7,132 bases of DNA from Candidatus Agrococcus pullicola (GTDB lineage Bacteria > Actinomycetota > Actinomycetes > Actinomycetales > Microbacteriaceae): positions 1-7,132 of the forward strand of contig DXDC01000469.1 in assembly GCA_019115685.1 (NCBI GenBank), read 5' to 3'. A program made the position numbers and the translations under genes. Shown piece by piece: positions 1 through 6,762 of this stretch. The notes under the pieces were generated by a model. That model saw nothing but the letters and a program-made list of their open reading frames with translations. It was not told the DNA's origin and ran no database searches. How positions within the stretch are numbered: the first letter of the stretch is position 1; each line of letters starts with the position of its first letter.

Positions 1-732
<732 letters not shown>

Positions 733-784
733 GCAGGAACGTCCGTTTCTTCTGAGGGATCTGGCGCGAATGCACCAGCTGACC

Positions 785-790
785 ATCCTA
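785..790 (-). promoter_or_regulatory. Candidate -10 box for the ABC-F gene
   Basis: The minus strand reads TAGGAT, a fair match to the TANNNT -10 element of actinobacterial housekeeping promoters. It would give a leader of roughly 45 bases before GTG 732. No good -35 hexamer sits 16-18 bases upstream, so this is a weak call. Its overlap with the alternative ATG at 784-786 argues against that start codon. Confidence 0.25.
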
Positions 791-867
791 TCCGTGCTGA
801 GCTGGCCGGCGCCTCTGCGGCGAGCACCCCACCCCCGGCGGTACGCGGCCCGTCAGCCACCCATGCG

Positions 868-873
868 TAGGAT
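868..873 (+). promoter_or_regulatory. Candidate -10 box for the first GH3 gene
   Basis: TAGGAT on the plus strand, the same hexamer as the minus-strand candidate. Transcription from here would give a leader of about 160 bases before GTG 1039 that includes the bulged stem at 930-989. No recognisable -35 element lies at the proper distance, so confidence is low. Confidence 0.22.
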
Positions 874-929
874 TCGACCGATCGTGCACCCTCGCCCTCG
901 TGTGCTCCGGTGAGTGCCTAGCGTGTGGA

Positions 930-989
930 GGCGGACGCACGAGCGCGCCATGAAAGAGGCACAGCAGCCAGTAAGGCTCTGCGTCCGCC
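930..989 (+). repeat. Long bulged stem in the leader of the first GH3 gene
   Basis: The arm GGCGGACGCA (930-939) is exactly complementary to TGCGTCCGCC (980-989). After one unpaired C at 940, GAGC (941-944) pairs with GCTC (976-979). The result is a 14-bp stem with one bulge, closing a 31-base loop. It ends 34 bases before the ribosome binding site. No T-run follows, so it does not look like a simple terminator. It may be a leader RNA structure affecting translation or transcript stability. I do not recognise it as a known riboswitch class. Confidence 0.45.
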
Positions 990-996
990 CGTGAGA

Positions 997-1018
997 GGGC
1001 GCCACGACGATGTCGCCC
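997..1018 (+). repeat. Imperfect 22-bp dyad before the GH3 ribosome binding site
   Basis: The ends GGGCG (997-1001) and CGCCC (1014-1018) are complementary, and 7 of the 11 symmetric positions match in total. The dyad ends 5 bases before the Shine-Dalgarno sequence and 20 bases before GTG 1039. It could be a small hairpin near the ribosome binding site or an operator half-match. In GC-rich DNA it could also be chance. Confidence 0.25.
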
Positions 1019-1023
1019 CGGAC

Positions 1024-1031
1024 AGGAGGAG
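1024..1031 (+). promoter_or_regulatory. Shine-Dalgarno site fixing the GTG 1039 start
   Basis: AGGAGGAG with a 7-base spacer to GTG 1039 is the best ribosome binding site in the window. It decides for GTG 1039 over ATG 1072, which has only a weak AAG-rich upstream stretch, and over the distal ATG at 925, which lacks a good site. Confidence 0.8.
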
Positions 1032-1038
1032 TCCCAGA

Positions 1039-3993
1039 GTGAATGCCGCGACGGCGAAGTCAAGAAGTCCCATGTCGAACAAGAGGTTCCTGGCGATCTG
1101 GATCCCGGTACTCGCCCTCGTGGCGATCATCGTGGTGGTCGTGAACATCGCACTGAACGTCGGATACAACTGGGTCGCCTCGCAGCTCGGCGGCGGCACC
1201 TACACGGTGCAGCAGTCCGACGAGGCCTCCGACTGGGACACCGAGTACTACCAGGCCGACTTCGACACCATCGAGGACGTCGACGCGGCAGCTCGCGACC
1301 TCGTCCAGGACATCGTCGCAGAGGGCATCGTGCTGGCCAAGAACGAAGCCGACGCACTCCCGCTGGCCGCCGACTCCCGCGTGACGATGCTCGGCGCTGC
1401 GGCCGTCGACCCCGTCTACGGCGGAGCCGGGTCCGGATCGGTCGACACCTCCACCGCGGTCACGCCGCGCCAGGGCCTGGAGAACGCGGGCTTCACGGTC
1501 AACGAGGATGTGCTCGGTGAGCTCGAGGGATTCACAGCAGAGAACCCGCGCGGGTTCATCGAGATGGATCGCCCGGACGTCTCGACCTACAACATCGGTG
1601 AGATGCCGGTCGCCGGCTACGACACCGTGTCCGATTCGTTCAGCTCCTTCGACGACGCCGCCGTCGTGTATCTCGCCCGCCCGGGCGGAGAGGGCGGCGA
1701 CCTCACCCAGGACATGACGGACTGGGATGACAACTACGAAGACGGTCAGCACCAGCTCGAGCTGAACGAGGACGAGCGGGATCTGATCGATCTCGCCACG
1801 GAGAACTTCGACACGGTGATCGTGGCGATCAACGCCTCGACGACCGTCGAGATGGGCCCGGTCCAGAACAACCCCGACGTCGACGGCATCCTGCTGATCG
1901 GTTCGCCCGGAGCCACCGGCTTTGACGCGGTCGGCGAGGTTCTCGCCGGCACCGTGAATCCGTCCGGTCGCACTGTCGACACGTGGGCCGCGGATTTCTC
2001 CGCTGACCCGAGCTTCGTGAACTTCGGAGACTTCGTCTACGACGGCATCGAGGTCGAGTACCCCGCCTCCGCGCTGGAAGCCGTCGCGTCCAACGCCGAC
2101 GTGACTCCGGACGCGCCCTTCGTCAACTACCAGGAGGGCATCTACATCGGCTACCGCTACTACGAGACGGCAGCTGCCGAGGGCTTCATCGACTACGACG
2201 ATGCCGTCATCTATCCGTTCGGGTACGGGCTGAGCTACACCGACTTCGCCTGGAGCGTCGCCGGCGAGGAGCTCGGCGAGGTCGACGGCGAGATCTCCGT
2301 CGACATCGAGGTGACCAACAACGGTTCCGTCGCCGGCAAGGACGTCGTGGAGCTGTTCTATTCGGCTCCCTACACCACGGGCGGCATCGAAAAGTCCGAG
2401 GTCGTCCTCGGCGGCTTCGCGAAGACGGGAGTGATCGAGCCGGGAGCCAGCGAGACCGTGACGATCACGCTGGCTGTGGAAGACATGGCCTCCTACGACT
2501 ACGAGGGCGCGCGCGGATATGTGCTCGAGGCGGGTGACTACGAGCTGACGCTGCGCACGGACTCCCACACGCCCGCCGAGGGCGCCGAGCCCATCGTCTA
2601 CACGGTGGATGAAGACGTCGTCTACGACGCCGAGAACCCGCGTTCCGACGACGCTGCCGAGGTCACGAACCAGTTCGACGACGTCTCGGCGATGTTCTCC
2701 GACGAGCCAGAGCAAGGCACGATCCTCAACATGTCGCGCGCCGACTTCGCCGGCACCTTCCCGACCGCGCCGACCGAGGACATCCTCGTCGCCGACGACG
2801 CGATCATCGACGGTTTCGCTCCGTACGACGTCGCGGCCGCGGAGGACCCGGATGCCGAGGCGCCGACCACCGGCGCGGACACGGACCTCACGCTCGTGAA
2901 CCTGCGCGGGCTTCCGTACGACGACGCGCAGTGGGACGAACTGCTCGACTCCCTGACGATCGACGAGATGACCGAGATGCTGCTCAACGGTGCCTATCAG
3001 ACCGGTGCTCTCCCCGGCATCGCCAAGCCCGTCACGACGGAGCTCGACGGCCCGGCGGGATTCTCATCGTTCATCAACGCATCGGTGAACGGAACTGCGT
3101 ACCCCACGGAGTTCCTCATCGCTCAGACCTGGAACGTCGAGCTGAGCGAGGCCATGGGAACGATGGTCGGCAACGAAGCGCTGTTCAAGGACGTCTCCGG
3201 CTGGTACGCCCCGGCGATGAACCTGCACCGTTCGCCGTTCGGAGGACGCAACTTCGAGTACTACTCGGAGGACCCGTTCCTCTCGGGTGAGATGGGGCTC
3301 GCAGCGACGAACGGCGCGGCGTCGAAGGGTCTGTACACGACCTTGAAGCACTTCGCGCTGAATGACCAGGAGGCGAACCGCGTCAACAACGGCATCGCCG
3401 TCTGGGCGAACGAGCAGGCCATTCGCGAGCTGTACCTGAAGCCGTTCGAGATGGTCGTCAAGAACGCCGCGATGCCCGTTCCCTACATCGCAGACGACAG
3501 CGGCGCGATCGAGGAGACGAGCGTCGGCTCGACCGCCGTGATGAGCTCGTTCAACCGCATCGGCACGACGTGGGCCGGCGGATCCGAGGCGCTGATGACG
3601 AATGTCCTTCGCGGTGAATGGGGATTCCAGGGCTTCGCGATCTCCGACTTCAATCTCTACCGTTACATGCCCCCCAACCAGAGCATCGCGGCAGGCACGG
3701 ACCTGACGCTCGCGTTCGCGCCCTCGAAGTCGTTCGAGGACACGAGTTCCGCGACGGCACAGCAGGATATCCGTACCGCCACGCACAACATCCTCTACAC
3801 GGTCGCGAACTCGAACGCGATGAACGGCTTCGCCCCGGGCTCGACGGTCTCCTTCGAACCGCCGGCCTGGCGTTACATCCAGTACGGTGCCACGGCCCTG
3901 CTCGGCGTGCTCGTGCTGGTCGGCGGGTTCTTCGTCGTCCGTCGCGTTCGGAAGAACCGCCCGGAGACAGTCGAGGTGCGGCTGTCGGAGTGA
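1039..3993 (+). CDS. Membrane-anchored GH3 beta-glycosidase, permuted domain order
   Basis: Predicted retaining beta-glycosidase, likely removing terminal beta-linked sugars from oligosaccharides outside the cell. The 984 residues run: membrane helix (~14-38); GH3 C-terminal domain (~65-400) with the GGEGGD motif, whose E218 is the likely acid/base, ending in FGYGLSY (394-400); FnIII-like domain (~401-510); acidic linker; then the GH3 N-terminal catalytic barrel (~624-930). The barrel shows DGPAG (D670), GRNFEYYSEDP (R737), KHF (770-772) and the ISDF nucleophile motif (D870). A second helix (~948-969) precedes a basic RRVRKNR tail, which fits both ends inside and the enzyme outside. Canonical GH3 enzymes have the barrel first; the reversed order is known, for example in Ruminococcus albus and Butyrivibrio beta-glucosidases. 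All key motifs are intact, so it is probably active. The substrate (glucoside, xyloside or other) is not determinable. A 16-bp hairpin terminator follows the stop codon. Confidence 0.92.
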   Translation: MNAATAKSRSPMSNKRFLAIWIPVLALVAIIVVVVNIALNVGYNWVASQLGGGTYTVQQSDEASDWDTEYYQADFDTIEDVDAAARDLVQDIVAEGIVLAKNEADALPLAADSRVTMLGAAAVDPVYGGAGSGSVDTSTAVTPRQGLENAGFTVNEDVLGELEGFTAENPRGFIEMDRPDVSTYNIGEMPVAGYDTVSDSFSSFDDAAVVYLARPGGEGGDLTQDMTDWDDNYEDGQHQLELNEDERDLIDLATENFDTVIVAINASTTVEMGPVQNNPDVDGILLIGSPGATGFDAVGEVLAGTVNPSGRTVDTWAADFSADPSFVNFGDFVYDGIEVEYPASALEAVASNADVTPDAPFVNYQEGIYIGYRYYETAAAEGFIDYDDAVIYPFGYGLSYTDFAWSVAGEELGEVDGEISVDIEVTNNGSVAGKDVVELFYSAPYTTGGIEKSEVVLGGFAKTGVIEPGASETVTITLAVEDMASYDYEGARGYVLEAGDYELTLRTDSHTPAEGAEPIVYTVDEDVVYDAENPRSDDAAEVTNQFDDVSAMFSDEPEQGTILNMSRADFAGTFPTAPTEDILVADDAIIDGFAPYDVAAAEDPDAEAPTTGADTDLTLVNLRGLPYDDAQWDELLDSLTIDEMTEMLLNGAYQTGALPGIAKPVTTELDGPAGFSSFINASVNGTAYPTEFLIAQTWNVELSEAMGTMVGNEALFKDVSGWYAPAMNLHRSPFGGRNFEYYSEDPFLSGEMGLAATNGAASKGLYTTLKHFALNDQEANRVNNGIAVWANEQAIRELYLKPFEMVVKNAAMPVPYIADDSGAIEETSVGSTAVMSSFNRIGTTWAGGSEALMTNVLRGEWGFQGFAISDFNLYRYMPPNQSIAAGTDLTLAFAPSKSFEDTSSATAQQDIRTATHNILYTVANSNAMNGFAPGSTVSFEPPAWRYIQYGATALLGVLVLVGGFFVVRRVRKNRPETVEVRLSE

Positions 3994-4016
3994 TCCTGCT
4001 CTGAACGTGAACGAGT

Positions 4017-4051
4017 GCGGTGCCCGGAGGTCGATGACCTCCGGGCACCGC
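4017..4051 (+). terminator. Hairpin terminator after the first GH3 gene
   Basis: A perfect 16-bp stem, GCGGTGCCCGGAGGTC (4017-4032) against its complement (4036-4051), closes a 3-base GAT loop 23 bases after the stop codon. Only TGTATT follows, so the U-tract is poor, as is common for actinobacterial terminators. It suggests the two GH3 genes are mostly separate transcription units. Confidence 0.8.
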
Positions 4052-4261
4052 TGTATTGGGAGGAGAAGCCGTCGCGATCGCGGCGCAGGTGCGGATCGTG
4101 CGCCGAGAACGTCCGATCATGCACGCTCCCGTTCGGCCGTTTCATCGGCCTCGTAACGTCGTGAGCACAGGATGCGCCTGGGGTCCTCACAGCAGTGCGG
4201 CCACGCTGGCTTCACTCCGCTCGCGGAGGCAGCCGGCACACGAGGCGTCTCCTGCTCCCTT
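4052..4261. other. Intergenic stretch with no gene recognised
   Basis: Between the terminator and the palindrome I see no coding region with a credible start. Small inverted repeats occur: GGCCG/CGGCC around a 6-base spacer at 4135-4150, and GCGCA/TGCGC at 4083-4103. A promoter for the second GH3 gene should lie here. CAGGAT at 4168-4173 could be a -10 box, but no matching -35 element is visible. Protein-like in-frame codons upstream of ATG 4307 back to ATG 4172 look like chance. Confidence 0.4.
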
Positions 4262-4283
4262 GCGTCGCCGACGTCGGCGACGC
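4262..4283. promoter_or_regulatory. Perfect 22-bp palindrome, candidate operator
   Basis: The half-site GCGTCGCCGAC (4262-4272) is followed directly by its exact reverse complement (4273-4283), with no spacer. The palindrome ends 23 bases before ATG 4307 and 14 bases before the GGGGA ribosome binding site. A spacerless dyad of this length fits a binding site for a dimeric repressor such as a LacI- or TetR-type protein. As RNA it could instead fold into a 9-bp stem with an ACGT loop near the start. The binding protein is unknown and no regulator gene is in the window. Confidence 0.5.
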
Positions 4284-4306
4284 GCCAAAGACGATACGGG
4301 GAATTG

Positions 4307-6691
4307 ATGAAGAAGTCAGCAATCACAACCGGACTGGTCCTCACCACGGGCCTCGCCGTCGTGCTCAGCGGCTGCACCAACGCGGGCAACGACAAGAACG
4401 CGGGCGCCGACGAGAACACCTACTCGACCGAGGAGGTGAACGACGGCACCACCGACATCGTGGTGATCACTAATCCGGGAGACGGCAAGACTCTCACGAT
4501 GGCGAAGGACTCCTTCGGGATCATCGAGGAGACCGACGGTGACACGACGCTCGCGTTCAAGGACATGAACGGCAACGGCGAACTCGACGCCTGGGAGGAC
4601 TGGCGCCTCACGCCCGAAGAGCGCGCCGCCGATCTCGCCCCGCAGCTCAGCGCAGACCAGGTCTCCGGCCTGATGCTCTTCAGCAGCCACGAGCGCGCCC
4701 CGGGCGATGGACTCACCGAAGCGCAGGAGGAGTACCTCTCCGATTCGCATCTTCGCAACGTGCTCTACGCGGGCGGCAACGAGATCGAGCCCGTGGTCGT
4801 GTGGACGAACGAGATGCAGGCGTTCGTCGAGTCTCTCGCAGCCGACGATGCCCCCTACATCCCCGTGAACTTCAGCTCGGACCCCCGCCACGACGCTGCC
4901 GACAGCTACGCCGGCGCCTCGGACGGCGTGTCGCAGTGGCCGGCGTCCCTCGGCATGGCGGCGACCTTCGACGCCGACACGGTGCGGAAGTTCGGCGAGA
5001 TCGCCGCGCAGGAGTACCGTGCACTGGGCCTCGCGAATGCGCTGAGCCCGCAGATCGACCTCGCGACCGATCCGCGCTGGCTGCGCCTCAGCAGCACCTT
5101 CGGCGAGGACGTCGACCTGGCCAGCGACATGGCAGCCGCCTACGTCGAGGGGTTCCAGAGCACCTTCGACGAGAACGGAGAGAATCTCGGTTGGGGCGCG
5201 GACTCCGTGACGACCGTCATCAAGCACTTCCCCGGCGACGGCGTCGGCGAGGGAGGCCGCGAGTCCCACACGGACGTCGGCAAGTACGGTGTGCTGCCCG
5301 GTGGCAACATCGACGACCACCTCGCTCCATTCCTTGCCGCCCTCGACTCCGGTGGTCTCATGATGTCGTACTCGATCCTCCTGGACGGAGAGGGCGAGCC
5401 CGCGTTCGGCGAGGCCATGGGGAGCGCGTATGACGATGTGCGCGTCGGCATCCTGCGTGAGGACCACGACTACGACGGCGTGATCGTCACCGACTGGGGC
5501 GTCACCTCTGGCGGCGAGACCGACCCGGACGCACTCATCGGCACGTCGTGGGGTGCCGACGAACTCACGGTCGCCGAGCGCCACTTCGAGATCCTCAAGG
5601 CGGGCGTCGACCAGTTCGGCGGCAACAACGACATCGTTCCGGTTCAGGAGGCCTACGAGCTGTGGGAGGCCGACTATGCGGCGGACGAGCTCTCGCAGAC
5701 TGCTGAAGACCGCTGGGCAGAATCGGGCCGTCGCATCCTCACCAATCTGTTCGGCGTCGGTCTGTACGACAGCGCGTATCAGGACCTCGACAACGCGGAG
5801 GCGCTCGTCGGGAACGACGATTTCCGCGCCGCGGGACTCGAAGCCCAGCACGACTCCGTCGTCGTCCTGAAGAACACCGATGGCACGATCCCCGAGAACG
5901 CGGAGGCCGAGGATCTGCAGGACATGACGGTCTACATCCCGCGGTCGTTCGACACCGGACACGAAGGCCTGTTCGGCCCCGATCCCTATTCCGAGGGCGA
6001 GACCATCGATGTCGAGGCGGCCGAGCACTACTTCGGCGAGGTCATCACCGACGAGGCGGAGCTGAACGACGATGACGAGGTCATCAGCTACACCGCTCCG
6101 GACCTGAGCGACGTCGATCTCGTGCTCGTCGGAATGGACAACCCGAACAACGGCGGCACCTTCTCGGCCGCAGGGCAGGATGACGAGACCGGCGAGTTCT
6201 ATCCGTTCTCGCTGCAGTACCGCCCGTACACGGCTGACGGTGACAACGTGCGCAAGACCTCCATCGGGGGCGACACGCTCGAAGACGGCAGCAAGGAGAA
6301 CCGCTCCTACTTCGGGAACACGTCGCGGATCTCCAACGAAGCCGACCTCGACGCGTTCGAACGCGCCGTCGCGGCCGTCGAGGACAGCGGTAAGGACATC
6401 CCCGTCATCACGATCCTCTCGCTGTCCGGAGGCGCGGTCATCCCGACCGAGTTCGAGGAGGACTCCGACGCCATCGCCGTCGGCTTCGGCGTCAGTGACG
6501 CGGCGTTCCTCGATGTCGTCCTCGGTCTGAACGAGTCGGCCGGTCGTCTCCCGATCACGCTCCCCAAGGACATGGACTCCGTCGAGGGCAGCCTCGAGGA
6601 CGTCGCCGACACCACCCCGTACGTCGACTCCGAGGGCAACTCATACGAGTTCGGCTTCGGTCTCGGCGCCGGCGGACAGCCCATCGAATAA
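4307..6691 (+). CDS. Lipoprotein GH3 beta-glycosidase
   Basis: Predicted lipid-anchored GH3 enzyme of 794 residues acting on the outer membrane face on beta-linked glycosides. MKK, a hydrophobic stretch and the lipobox LSGC (modified C23) form a lipoprotein signal peptide. That supports ATG 4307, preceded by GGGGA with a short 4-base spacer, over an in-frame ATG at 4172. An EF-hand-like loop (DMNGNGELDAWE, 86-97) precedes the catalytic N-terminal domain (~100-420). This contains LSPQIDLATDPRW, KHFPGDG (K306, H307), RESH (318-321) and VTDW with nucleophile D396. The GH3 C-terminal domain spans ~500-780, starting near VVVLKNTDGTIP. No FnIII domain follows. I could not find a C-domain acid/base like the GGEGGD of the preceding gene; E319-x-H321 resembles the NagZ acid/base dyad position. 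Family and export are clear; substrate is unknown. It lies 313 bases after the first GH3 gene, behind a terminator. Confidence 0.92.
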   Translation: MKKSAITTGLVLTTGLAVVLSGCTNAGNDKNAGADENTYSTEEVNDGTTDIVVITNPGDGKTLTMAKDSFGIIEETDGDTTLAFKDMNGNGELDAWEDWRLTPEERAADLAPQLSADQVSGLMLFSSHERAPGDGLTEAQEEYLSDSHLRNVLYAGGNEIEPVVVWTNEMQAFVESLAADDAPYIPVNFSSDPRHDAADSYAGASDGVSQWPASLGMAATFDADTVRKFGEIAAQEYRALGLANALSPQIDLATDPRWLRLSSTFGEDVDLASDMAAAYVEGFQSTFDENGENLGWGADSVTTVIKHFPGDGVGEGGRESHTDVGKYGVLPGGNIDDHLAPFLAALDSGGLMMSYSILLDGEGEPAFGEAMGSAYDDVRVGILREDHDYDGVIVTDWGVTSGGETDPDALIGTSWGADELTVAERHFEILKAGVDQFGGNNDIVPVQEAYELWEADYAADELSQTAEDRWAESGRRILTNLFGVGLYDSAYQDLDNAEALVGNDDFRAAGLEAQHDSVVVLKNTDGTIPENAEAEDLQDMTVYIPRSFDTGHEGLFGPDPYSEGETIDVEAAEHYFGEVITDEAELNDDDEVISYTAPDLSDVDLVLVGMDNPNNGGTFSAAGQDDETGEFYPFSLQYRPYTADGDNVRKTSIGGDTLEDGSKENRSYFGNTSRISNEADLDAFERAVAAVEDSGKDIPVITILSLSGGAVIPTEFEEDSDAIAVGFGVSDAAFLDVVLGLNESAGRLPITLPKDMDSVEGSLEDVADTTPYVDSEGNSYEFGFGLGAGGQPIE

Positions 6692-6697
6692 TGCACT

Positions 6698-6738
6698 GCG
6701 TGTGCGGTGCCGCTGATCTCCGGCGGCACCGCACACGC
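6698..6738 (+). terminator. Hairpin between the lipoprotein GH3 gene and the next gene
   Basis: A perfect 16-bp stem, GCGTGTGCGGTGCCGC (6698-6713) against its complement (6723-6738), closes a 9-base loop and starts 6 bases after the TAA stop. No T-run follows: the next bases are GTCCATCCCA. With only 71 bases to the next gene it may be a full or partial terminator, or a 3'-end stabiliser that lowers expression of the downstream lipoprotein. Confidence 0.65.
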
Positions 6739-6750
6739 GTCCATCCCAGA

Positions 6751-6756
6751 AGGAAG
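6751..6756 (+). promoter_or_regulatory. Ribosome binding site deciding ATG 6763
   Basis: AGGAAG, within a longer purine run 6748-6756, lies 6 bases before ATG 6763. It selects this start over an in-frame ATG at 6691 that overlaps the preceding TAA and would add 24 non-signal-like residues. Confidence 0.7.
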
Positions 6757-6762
6757 ATCATC

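Noticed and set aside
925..1038. Upstream extension of the first GH3 gene to ATG 925
   Set aside because: The extension is arginine-rich, lies across the leader stem, and lacks a ribosome binding site, whereas GTG 1039 has AGGAGGAG at 7 bases.
1060..2715. 551-codon antisense frame under the first GH3 gene
   Set aside because: Rich in V, D, R, G and H with no domain, and opposite a well-motifed enzyme; explained by codon bias.
2580..2890. Possible domain break or frameshift in the acidic stretch between FnIII and catalytic domains
   Set aside because: The frame is open throughout, and similar linker wording (TNQFDD, SRADFAGTFPT, PTTGAD) is what I recall in other permuted GH3 proteins, so it is a normal part of the family.
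4172..4306. Upstream extension of the second GH3 gene to ATG 4172
   Set aside because: It would bury a textbook lipoprotein signal peptide that begins at ATG 4307.
4316..6028. 570-codon antisense frame under the second GH3 gene
   Set aside because: Same reasoning: no domain or credible ribosome binding site, and mirrors GC-rich third positions of the real gene.
6691..6762. In-frame ATG overlapping the GH3 stop as start of the small lipoprotein
   Set aside because: It would translate through the 16-bp hairpin and put 24 basic residues ahead of a complete signal peptide; ATG 6763 has its own ribosome binding site.
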